Origin: Streptomyces hygroscopicus subsp. hygroscopicus
GTDB lineage: Bacteria > Actinomycetota > Actinomycetes > Streptomycetales > Streptomycetaceae
Direction of reading: 5' to 3'
Assembly (NCBI RefSeq): GCF_001553455.1
Contig: NZ_BBOX01000295.1
Coordinates: 1 to 37,613 of the forward strand
DNA: 37,613 nucleotides
Position 1 is the stretch's first letter; every line of letters begins with the position of its first letter. Below the pieces are notes generated by a model. The model worked only from the letters and a program-made list of their open reading frames with translations. It was not told where the DNA came from and did no database searches. The position numbers and the translations under genes are program-made. Positions 31,539 to 37,613 of the stretch are shown piece after piece.

Positions 31539-32440
31539 CAGGGCTCCTCGCGGGTCAGGGCGCGGGGCAGGGGTCCCTCGCGGCTCGGGGGCTTCTCGTA
31601 GTTCGGGGGCTCCTCGTGGCTCGGGGACGGCTCGTGGCTCGGGGGGTGTCGGCGGCTCGGTGGCGCCTCGCGGGGCAGGGACTCCTCGCGGCTCGGGGAC
31701 TCCTCGTGGTTCAGGGGGCGGGTCAGGGCCAGTACGCGGTCGAGGTCACCGGGCACGGGGCGGCCGGCGGCGGTGCGCTCGTGGGCGTAGTCGGTGAGCA
31801 TGCGGCCCAGTTCCGCGTCGCCCCGCGCACGGCGCTCCCAGTCGGCGACCGTGGTGAGCGGGACACCGGTGAACAGGCACTTGAGCAGGGCCTGCCGCCA
31901 GCTGTGCGGGGAGAGGTGGCGGGCGGCGTACGGGCCGACGGCGGCGGCCACGAGCCGGGTGTCGTTGGTCCGCAGGGCGTCCTCGACGAGCGGGACGGCG
32001 TCGGGTCCGGTGAAGAGGGGGAGGTGGGGAAGGGCGCGCAGCACGGCGCGACGTTCGGCCCCGGTGCCGTGCGCGTACAGCCTCGCGACCGTACGCGCGT
32101 CCGCGCCGGCGGCGTGGAGGAGCAGGACTCGGACGGCGTCGGGGGCGGCTTCCTGGGCCTGGGCGGCGGCGGAGGCGGCCGACTGGGTTTTCGGGCCTCG
32201 TTCGGCGTCCTGGCCTGTGGTGGCGGGGGCGGTCAGCTGGGCTTCCGTGGAGCGGGGGATGCGGGCGGGGCGTATGTGGCGGCCTGCGGAGGCGAAGTCC
32301 AGCTCCCAGCGGGCGGGCCCGGAAGCGTCCGGCCGCGGCCTCGCGCCGGCCGCCTCCGCCAGGGCCCTGTCGAGCCAGGCGCGTCCGGCCCGGTCCAGGG
32401 TCTGCTCCACGGCGGCGCGCAGTTCGGCCGGGGTCAGCAC
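31538..32440 (-). CDS. eboA: EboA domain protein
   Basis: 300 residues from GTG 32440, preceded by GGGAGG. The central part matches EboA: RVLLLHAAGADARTVARLYA, GTGAERRAVLRALPHLP, DALRTNDTRLVAAAVGPYAA and WRQALLKCLFTGVPLTTVADWERRARGD. Helical, HEAT-like; no enzymatic motif. The last 60 residues are Pro/Ser/Glu/Arg repeats (HEESPSREESLPRE, PPSHEPSPSHEEPP) encoded by imperfect tandem DNA repeats (about 31545-31720). The start overlaps the preceding TIM-barrel stop by 7 bases. EboA is the defining protein of the ebo cluster; its molecular job is not known. Confidence 0.85.
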   Translation of the reverse strand: MLTPAELRAAVEQTLDRAGRAWLDRALAEAAGARPRPDASGPARWELDFASAGRHIRPARIPRSTEAQLTAPATTGQDAERGPKTQSAASAAAQAQEAAPDAVRVLLLHAAGADARTVARLYAHGTGAERRAVLRALPHLPLFTGPDAVPLVEDALRTNDTRLVAAAVGPYAARHLSPHSWRQALLKCLFTGVPLTTVADWERRARGDAELGRMLTDYAHERTAAGRPVPGDLDRVLALTRPLNHEESPSREESLPREAPPSRRHPPSHEPSPSHEEPPNYEKPPSREGPLPRALTREEP

Positions 32441-33336
32441 CGGATGCCTCCCTCGCTCGCGGCCCGTTCGGCGTCCCGGAGGAAGCGCAGGGAGGCGCGG
32501 GCCAGTTCCGGACCGGCGTGGGAATGGCGGGGCAACTCGACGCCGACCAGTCCCCGGTAGCCCGTGGCCCGCAGCGCCTCCAGTACGGGCGGGAAGTCGA
32601 TCTCCCCGTCGCCGAAGGGCAGATGCTCATGGACCCCGCGCCGCATGTCCTCGATCTGCACATGCCGTACCCACGGCGCCGCCGCGCGGACGCACTCGGC
32701 GGGCGGAGCGGGTTCCAGACACTGGCAGTGGCCGATGTCGAGGGTGAGGCCGAGGGCCGCCGGGTCGCCGAGCGCCGTGCGCAGCCGGTGGAATCCGGCG
32801 AGGTCGGCGAGGAGATGCCCCGGCTCCGGCTCGACGGCCAGGGCCACACCCGCCGCCGCGGCGGCGTCGGCCACCGGCCCGATGGTGTCCGCCAGCCGCC
32901 GCCAGGCCGTCTCCTCCGGCTCGCCGGGCGGCAGGACCCCACTGAAACAGTGCACGGCCGCCGCCCCCAGGTCGGCGGCCACCCGTACGGCCCGCAGCAG
33001 CAGGTCGACGCGGGCGGCGCGGGCCTGCGGGTCCGGGTCGAGAAGGGTGGGGTGGTGCTTGCGCCGGGCGTCGAGGACGTACCGGGCACCGGTCTCGACC
33101 GCGACACCGAGGCCGTACCGCTCGAGGTCGCGGGCGACGCGGCGGGTACGGGAGGCGAGGTCCGGGGCGAGCGGGTCGAGGTGCATGTGGTCGAGGGTCA
33201 GCGACACACCGTCGTAGCCGAGGTCGGAGAGCAGGGCGAGGGCGTCGGTCAGCCGGAGGTCGGTCAGACCGTTGGTGCCGTAGGCGAAGCGGAGAGGGGC
33301 GGGGCCGGAGCCGGTCTCCGGTGTGGGGTGGCTCAT
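32434..33336 (-). CDS. Sugar phosphate isomerase/epimerase-like TIM-barrel protein
   Basis: 300 residues of a cytoplasmic xylose-isomerase-like barrel: RFAYGTNGLTDLRLTDALAL, YDGVSLTLDHMHLDP, ALAVEPEPGHLLADL, LGLTLDIGHCQCLEP, HVQIEDMRRGVHEHLPFGDG and GLVGVELPRHSHAGPE, with Glu/Asp/His metal-ligand candidates. It is distinct in sequence from the EboE protein. ATG 33336 follows GGAGATCAGAAG. It sits downstream of a 148-base spacer holding the omega-RNA-like hairpins and tandem repeats, the only sizeable gap in the operon. Isomerisation or epimerisation of a cyclitol or sugar intermediate is an inference. Confidence 0.87.
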   Translation of the reverse strand: MSHPTPETGSGPAPLRFAYGTNGLTDLRLTDALALLSDLGYDGVSLTLDHMHLDPLAPDLASRTRRVARDLERYGLGVAVETGARYVLDARRKHHPTLLDPDPQARAARVDLLLRAVRVAADLGAAAVHCFSGVLPPGEPEETAWRRLADTIGPVADAAAAAGVALAVEPEPGHLLADLAGFHRLRTALGDPAALGLTLDIGHCQCLEPAPPAECVRAAAPWVRHVQIEDMRRGVHEHLPFGDGEIDFPPVLEALRATGYRGLVGVELPRHSHAGPELARASLRFLRDAERAASEGGIRC

Positions 33337-33385
33337 CTTCTGATCTCCAACGGACTTCTCCGGGCGGGCGGTCGGCGATGAGGAG

Positions 33386-33445
33386 CGGGAACCGCTACGG
33401 CGCGAGCCGTAGGAGTCCCCCTCCTTCAGGAGGGGAGGACGTCAC
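33386..33445 (+). ncRNA. IS200/IS605 right-end / omega-RNA-like relic
   Basis: On the plus strand, antisense to the operon: CTACGGC-GCGA-GCCGTAG (33395-33412) forms a 7-pair tetraloop hairpin, followed by AGT and then CCCCTCC-TTCA-GGAGGGG (33418-33435), a second 7-pair tetraloop hairpin, ending AGGACGTCA. The order (GCGAG.CCGTAGGA.TCCCC, TTCA loop, GGGGAGGA.GTCA) is that of the 3' scaffold/right end of TnpB-bearing IS200/IS605 elements as I know them from actinomycetes. No tnpB frame is nearby. Whether it is transcribed is unknown; a chance hairpin pair is the alternative. Confidence 0.55.
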
Positions 33446-33492
33446 GTCCAGGAGGGCAGGACGTCACGTCCAGAGGGGAGGACGTCACGTCG
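33428..33492. repeat. Three tandem 21-22 bp repeats with GGACGT-C-ACGTCC dyads
   Basis: Units at 33428-33449, 33450-33471 and 33472-33492 share A-G-(G)-AGGG-x-AGGACGTCACGTCS. Each contains an inverted repeat GGACGT-C-ACGTCC; the dyads are spaced about two helical turns. The third unit overlaps the stop codon of the prenyltransferase gene (33485-33487). They overlap and extend the end of the omega-RNA-like relic, so they may have arisen by copying its last 20 bases. Confidence 0.75.
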
Positions 33493-34669
33493 CGCTGACC
33501 TTCCTCGACAACCGGCGGGCGACGGGCATGAGCGCGAGCAACCCGGCCGCCGTCCGGTGCGCCCCGGCGCGGGAGGCGAGCACGGCCTGAAGGGGGATCA
33601 CCGCGCGGATACCGCTGCCGACGGCACGCTGGAGGAGGTACGGGGAGGGGTTGAGCGCCGCGTGCGCCAACGGCCGGGCGATCGTGGCGGCATAGCCCCC
33701 GGCGAGCACGGCCCCCGCGACAGCCGCGACGCGACTCACCGGACGTGTCCGGTGTCCCGCGCCCACGTCCGGGGCGGGCCGCCGGGCGGCCGGATTGGCG
33801 GACCGGGACGGCCGCCTGGTCGCGGTCCAGGCGATCGCCGTTCCCACCGCGAGCGCCGCCAGGGGCGCCGCCGAGGAGCCGCCGACCGCCTCCCGCCGGG
33901 AGACCGCGGTCACCGCGAGGGTGTGGGCACCCAGGAGGACGGCCGGGCGGAGAGCGGGACGCAGGGCGGAGCGCACACCCGCCGGACGCGGGGTGGAGGG
34001 GGCGGAGGCCACCGCTGCCGGGCGCAGGGCGGCAGGGGTGGTGCGCACGACCGCCAGGCGCGGGGCGCCACCGGCGGAACCCACGGCAGCCGGACGCGGG
34101 GCGGTGGGGGCGGTGGCCGCGGCGCCGAGGAGGAGGTCCAGCGCGCGGGTTGCGGCCATGGTCGGCGGGCCCGCGAGGGTGTTCTTCAGCCCCAGGTCGT
34201 ACGCCCACACCGTGCCCGCCAGGGCCGTCGCCGTGGCGAGGGCCGGGCGGCCCGCGGCGGCGGCGCAGGCCAGTCCGGCGGCGGTCAGCCCGGTCGCGGC
34301 GGCCAGCGCCGCGGCCGGGGCGATACGGCCCGACGGCAGCGGACGGCCGGGGCGTTCGATGGCGTCGATGTCCCGGTCCGCCCAGTCGTTGAGCGCCATG
34401 CCCGCCTCGTACAGGCACAGCGACGCGCACACGGCGAGCGCCGTGCCCCGGTTGGGGCCGCGACCGACCGCGGCCGCGCCCGCCAGGGCGTCACCGGGCA
34501 CGGTGAACAGGGCCGAGATCCTGAGCAGTTCCGCCCAGTCGCCTCGGCTCCCCCAGCCACCTCGGTTCCCAGAGCCGCCCTGACGCCCGCAGCCACCTCG
34601 GTTCTCACAGTCGCCCTGATTGCCCCAGGCGCCCCGGTGGTTCCCCCGCTCCCCCGCCGCCCGCGTCAT
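33485..34669 (-). CDS. eboC: UbiA-family prenyltransferase (EboC-like)
   Basis: 394 residues of a polytopic membrane prenyltransferase. The first Asp-rich motif NDWADRDIDAIERPGRPLPSG lies at about residues 94-114 and YDLGLKNTLAGPPTMAATRALD further on. UbiA proteins of ebo clusters are about 290-300 residues long; the excess here is an N-terminal Gly/Asn/Arg repeat (residues 5-45) and an Ala/Pro/Arg repeat of about 65 residues in the loop after RALDLLLGAA. Both are encoded by degenerate tandem DNA repeats. It would transfer a prenyl chain to a polar acceptor at the membrane. ATG 34669 overlaps the inositol-phosphate synthase stop (ATGA); a start inside the N-terminal repeat is possible. Confidence 0.85.
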   Translation of the reverse strand: MTRAAGERGNHRGAWGNQGDCENRGGCGRQGGSGNRGGWGSRGDWAELLRISALFTVPGDALAGAAAVGRGPNRGTALAVCASLCLYEAGMALNDWADRDIDAIERPGRPLPSGRIAPAAALAAATGLTAAGLACAAAAGRPALATATALAGTVWAYDLGLKNTLAGPPTMAATRALDLLLGAAATAPTAPRPAAVGSAGGAPRLAVVRTTPAALRPAAVASAPSTPRPAGVRSALRPALRPAVLLGAHTLAVTAVSRREAVGGSSAAPLAALAVGTAIAWTATRRPSRSANPAARRPAPDVGAGHRTRPVSRVAAVAGAVLAGGYAATIARPLAHAALNPSPYLLQRAVGSGIRAVIPLQAVLASRAGAHRTAAGLLALMPVARRLSRKVSAT

Positions 34670-35808
34670 GACCGCACCCGCAGCCGCCCGGCGAAGGCGA
34701 CGAGCGCCGCGTACTGGTCGGCGAGCGCGGCCGGGCCGCCGTCCGGGTCCTTGAAGTAGAAGCCGAGTTCGGGGAGCGGGCCGACCAGCCCCAGCTCATG
34801 GGCGCGGGCGGCCAGCCGGGCCAGATCGAGGACGAGCGGTGCGGCGAGCGCCGAGTCGCAGCCCTGCCAGGTGGTCTGGAGGATCATCCGGGAGCCGAGG
34901 AAGCCGTCGAAGGCGACGTGGTCCCAGGCGGTCTTCCAGTCGCCGAGCGTCGGCACGTTGTCGATGTGCAGCTCACCGTCGGGGAGTTCGCCGAGGGTGT
35001 CGGAGAGGACGCGTGCCTTGCCCGCGTTCTTGGCCGCCGCCGCGCCTGGGTCGGCGAGGGCGGCGCCGTCGCCCCCGCCGAGGAGGTTCGTACCGGACCA
35101 GGCGCGTACGGCCAGCGCCCGCTGGGCGAACATCGGCGCGAGCACGGACCGCAGCAGCGTCTGTCCGGTCTTGCCGTCGCGCCCCGCGTACGGCAGACCG
35201 GATCGCTCGGCGCGCTCACACAGCCGGGGGTGGTGGAGACCGGTGGACGGGGTGAAGTTGACGTACGGGCACCCGGCACGCAGCGCGGCGGCGGCGTAGA
35301 GGGAACTGGGCGGCAGGGCGTCGGCGTCCGCCGGGGCCGCTTCGGTGGACGCGACGTTGACGACGACGGCGCGGGCCAGCCCGTGCGTACCGAGGAAGTC
35401 GGTGAGGTCGGCCGCGAAGGCCGCGATCAGCTCCTCCTCGCCACGGCCGTCGCCAGGCTGCGGCCCGCCGGGACGGACGGCCGCGTCGGCGGCGGCGAGT
35501 TCGGCCCGTACGGCAGCGGGCAGCCCGTGCGGCAGCACTCCGTCGGCGGCCAGCGCCTCGGCCCGCTTGGGCAGCGGGGTCGCGGCGGTGTCATGGCCGC
35601 CGAAGACGAGGTCGGCGAGCGCGGGAAGGCCGCTGTCCGCGAACGGGGCGGTCTCGGTGACCATTCCGGTCGCGGGCTGCAACCCCGCGGCGACGGCGGC
35701 GCAACCCGCTACGGCGGTGGTGGCGACGGAACCGCGAGCACCGATGAGCCAGACCCCCGTACGGGGCGCGTCGCGGGGTGGGGTGATGTCGTCGGGACGG
35801 GTGGTCAC
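34666..35808 (-). CDS. Inositol-3-phosphate synthase family protein
   Basis: 380 residues from GTG 35808 (GGGAGG upstream). The NAD-binding GVWLIGARGSVATTAVAGC is at the N-terminus; NVASTEA, YVNFTPSTGLHHP, YAGRDGKTGQTLLRSVLAP, IDNVPTLGDWKTAWDHVAFDG and RMILQTTWQGCDSALAAPLV are hallmarks of this family. It would cyclise glucose-6-phosphate to inositol-3-phosphate using NAD. It is the first gene of the Ebo-type operon. Cyanobacterial ebo clusters have instead a sugar cyclase of the dehydroquinate-synthase family (EboD), so this may be a functional substitute (inference). A second, housekeeping enzyme probably exists elsewhere. Confidence 0.88.
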   Translation of the reverse strand: MTTRPDDITPPRDAPRTGVWLIGARGSVATTAVAGCAAVAAGLQPATGMVTETAPFADSGLPALADLVFGGHDTAATPLPKRAEALAADGVLPHGLPAAVRAELAAADAAVRPGGPQPGDGRGEEELIAAFAADLTDFLGTHGLARAVVVNVASTEAAPADADALPPSSLYAAAALRAGCPYVNFTPSTGLHHPRLCERAERSGLPYAGRDGKTGQTLLRSVLAPMFAQRALAVRAWSGTNLLGGGDGAALADPGAAAAKNAGKARVLSDTLGELPDGELHIDNVPTLGDWKTAWDHVAFDGFLGSRMILQTTWQGCDSALAAPLVLDLARLAARAHELGLVGPLPELGFYFKDPDGGPAALADQYAALVAFAGRLRVRS

Positions 35809-36250
35809 TGGCTGCCTCCCGGTGGGGTGGGTTGCGCATGTGGTTCGGGCGCCGCGAATGCGGTGCGGGGTGGTGCGGTCGGTGCGGGGCGGGGCGCTGT
35901 GGGGTGGTACGTCGCGGGGCGGGGTGAGGCCGTGCTTGCGTCCCGGCCGGGTGCGCGGGGCGCCCGGACCCAGACCAGGGCACCGGGGCCCGGTTCGGGG
36001 CGACGCGGTGGGTGCCGGGTGGGTGGGGTGCGTGGGGTGACCGGGGCTTCCGGGCCCCGGCACCCGCCCCGGCCCCGACACCTGGGCCCCCACCCCAGGG
36101 CCCCGCACCCGGACCCCGCACCCGGTCCCGGCACCTCGCTCGATTACTCGGTGGCCGAGGTGGCGGCGGGGAGGAGGCGGCGTACTCCTTCCCGCCGCCA
36201 CACCGCCCCCACGGCTCCCCTCGGGCCGTCGGGACGGCGGACCGGGGCGC
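35809..36250. promoter_or_regulatory. GC-rich intergenic region before the Ebo-type operon
   Basis: 442 bases with no convincing gene. It must hold the operon promoter (minus strand) and the end of the ThuA/DUF1080 transcript. It consists largely of short degenerate GC repeats such as CCCCGCACCCGG (36101-36128). CCTGGG (36081-36086) and CCCAGG (36094-36099) form a possible terminator stem. I could not place a convincing -10/-35 pair. Confidence 0.4.
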
Positions 36251-37613
36251 CTAGCGGCCGTGGTGGCCGCCGCCCTTCGCCGGCAGGTCCTTGACGCGGA
36301 TGTTGCGGAAGGAGACCTCATCCCCCTCCCCGTGGTTCTGGATGCCGACGTAGCCCTGGCGCAGGCTGCGCACCGGGTCCCGGTTGGTGAAGTCGTTGAT
36401 CTTCACGCCGTTGAGCCAGATCCGCAGCCGCTCGCCCTGCACGCGGATCTCGTACGTGTTCCACTCCCCCGGCGGGTTCAGCGCCGCGTCCCGCTTGGCG
36501 AGGTCCGCGGACTGGAAGCCGTAGACCGAACCGGTGGTGCGGTCGGGGGTGTCCGTGGCGTCGATCTGCACCTCGTAGCCGTTGTCGACCGCCGACCAGG
36601 GGTCGTCGGAGGCCGGGAAGCCGACGAAGACACCGGAGTTGCTGTCGCCCGTCATCTTCCAGTCGAGCTTGAGCGAGTACGAGCGCAGCTCGCGCGCCTG
36701 GTACCAGAGCAGGCCCATGCCGCCCGTCGAGGTGAGCGTGCCGGACGAGGTGTCGAGGGTGAACGCCCCCGGGCCCGCCTGCTTCCAGCCGTCCGTCGAG
36801 GTGCCGTCGAAGATCGGGCGGTAGCCCTGTTCGGGGCGGCAGTCGGCGTGTGCGGCGCCGGTGGCGTAGCGGATTCCGCCGAGCAGGTGCTGCCGGAAGG
36901 CGGGGTCGGCGTAGGACTCCTTGGTGTGGCCGAAGCCGGTGTAGAAGGCGCGGCCGCCGCGGTAGTCCTGGCACCAGGAGATGGGGTGGTCCTCCCCCAT
37001 CTTGCCGCCCTGGTACGAGGACTCGTCGAGCGCGGCGAGGACCCGCACCCGCTCCCGGGGGTTGGTGCGGTAGTCGTACCACTCGTCGGTCCGCTCCCAC
37101 CGGGACCCCAGGTGCGCGGTCGCGGGGTGAGCGTGGTCCTCGACGTCCACGCGGGCCTGCTGGATCGCCGGATGGGACTGGAAGTACGCCCCGACCAGTC
37201 CCGCGTAGAAGGGCCAGTCGTACTCGGTGTCGGCGGCGGCGTGGACGCCCACGTAGCCGCCGCCCGCCCGTACGTAGCGCTCGAACGCGGACTGCTGGGC
37301 GGTGTCGAGGACGTCGCCGGTCGTGGAGAGGAAGACGACGGCGTCGTAGCGGGCGAGGTTACCGCGGGTGAAGGCGGCGGCGTCCTCGGTGGCGTCGACG
37401 GCGAAACCACCCTGTTCGCCGAGTTCCTTGAGGGCGGCGATGCCTTCGGGGATCGAGTCGTGGCGGAAGCCCGCCGTCTTGGAGAAGACCAGGACGCGGC
37501 CGGACGGTTCCGCGGCAGCGGCTCCCGACGCGGCCGCAGCTCCCGACGCGCCCGCAGCTCCCGACGCGGCGGCGGCCCCGGACGCGGCGGCGGCCCCGGA
37601 CGCGGCGGCGGGC
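36251..37613 (-). CDS. ThuA domain plus DUF1080 protein (partial, 5' end outside the window)
   Basis: About 454 codons in the window, open to the right edge. From the edge: an Ala/Ser/Gly repeat, then a ThuA-like domain (GRVLVFSKTAGFRHDSIPEG, YDAVVFLSTTGDVLD, GGGYVGVHAAADTEYDWPFY, DHPISWCQDYRGGRAFYTGFGHT), then a DUF1080 (3-keto-disaccharide hydrolase, concanavalin-like) domain (IFDGTSTDGWKQ, DSNSGVFVGFP, VDNGYEVQIDATD, GEWNTYEIRVQGERLRIWLNG, GYVGIQNHGEGDEVSFRNI). Such proteins are exported and act on modified sugars. It is co-directional with, and 440 bases upstream of, the inositol-phosphate synthase gene. The stop is at 36251. Confidence 0.88.
   Translation of the reverse strand, partial: PAAASGAAAASGAAAASGAAGASGAAAASGAAAAEPSGRVLVFSKTAGFRHDSIPEGIAALKELGEQGGFAVDATEDAAAFTRGNLARYDAVVFLSTTGDVLDTAQQSAFERYVRAGGGYVGVHAAADTEYDWPFYAGLVGAYFQSHPAIQQARVDVEDHAHPATAHLGSRWERTDEWYDYRTNPRERVRVLAALDESSYQGGKMGEDHPISWCQDYRGGRAFYTGFGHTKESYADPAFRQHLLGGIRYATGAAHADCRPEQGYRPIFDGTSTDGWKQAGPGAFTLDTSSGTLTSTGGMGLLWYQARELRSYSLKLDWKMTGDSNSGVFVGFPASDDPWSAVDNGYEVQIDATDTPDRTTGSVYGFQSADLAKRDAALNPPGEWNTYEIRVQGERLRIWLNGVKINDFTNRDPVRSLRQGYVGIQNHGEGDEVSFRNIRVKDLPAKGGGHHGR
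37521..37610 (-). repeat. 18-bp tandem repeat coding for an Ala/Ser/Gly linker
   Basis: Five 18-base units (G-C-T/C-CCC-G/C-GACGCG and variants), the last two identical, running to the window edge. In the frame of the ThuA protein each unit encodes a hexapeptide of the A-A-A-S-G-A type, probably a flexible linker between the export signal and the ThuA domain. The number of units is likely to vary between strains. Confidence 0.75.

Noticed and set aside
33428..33492. Possible short CRISPR array
   Set aside because: The repeats are directly adjacent with no spacers between them, and no cas genes are present.
36050..36135. GC-rich repeats as a replication or partition site
   Set aside because: No DnaA boxes or replication/partition genes nearby; looks like simple GC-rich intergenic slippage.
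35809..36321. N-terminal extension of the inositol-phosphate synthase frame upstream of 35808
   Set aside because: The extra 170 codons are Pro/Arg/Thr-rich repeat translation; homology and a GGGAGG ribosome site start at GTG 35808.

Overview
The window is high-GC actinomycete DNA, almost certainly Streptomyces or a close relative: strongly GC-biased third codon positions, GTG starts, many ATGA/GTGA stop-start overlaps, Tat-type signals, and gene families typical of the genus. No species is claimed.

Layout. (1) 55-4034, plus strand: a tight acyl-CoA operon with two crotonase-fold proteins, a flavin reductase-like protein and an AMP-forming acyl-CoA ligase, followed by a LysR regulator (4360-5343). 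(2) 5280-8624, minus strand: hydroxypyruvate isomerase and a tartronate-semialdehyde reductase whose 3' end has been replaced. The replacement joins it out of frame to the tail of an older operon (an unknown gene's C-terminus, a small membrane protein, a Tat-exported M15-like protein). Two tandem TTCC-N7-GGAA palindromes precede the glyoxylate genes. (3) About 8.85-17.35 kb: an accessory, scarred region with remnants of at least three insertion sequences, a truncated tyrosine recombinase, an SRPBCC protein, a TetR/SDR pair with a downstream hydrolase, a membrane-bound HTH regulator facing a small secreted Cys-rich protein, and a Phd/YefM-RelE toxin-antitoxin pair. It lies on the 3' side of a tRNA-Leu(GAG) gene (17576-17660, minus), the usual side for integrative elements. 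(4) 17882-26676: an oxalate module. A sucCD-type pair is divergent from oxalyl-CoA decarboxylase, formyl-CoA transferase, an NDP-forming acyl-CoA synthetase and an OxlT-like transporter. A CATACAG-N11-CTGTATG palindrome lies between the two arms. (5) 26764-35808, minus strand: an eight-gene, mostly overlapping operon of the Ebo type (EboA, EboB-like TatD hydrolase, EboC-like UbiA prenyltransferase, EboE, phosphatase-fold protein) that also contains an inositol-3-phosphate synthase and two extra TIM-barrel isomerase-like proteins. A separate ThuA/DUF1080 gene runs off the right edge.

How the parts may work together. The oxalate module can import oxalate, activate it with CoA, decarboxylate it and recycle formyl-CoA. 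The Ebo-type operon looks like a pathway that makes a cyclitol, modifies it at a membrane and exports it; its product is unknown. This is the best candidate here for an undescribed system. An intergenic spacer inside that operon carries, on the opposite strand, two hairpins resembling the right end/omega-RNA scaffold of an IS200/IS605 (TnpB) element, followed by a three-unit tandem repeat and with no tnpB gene nearby.
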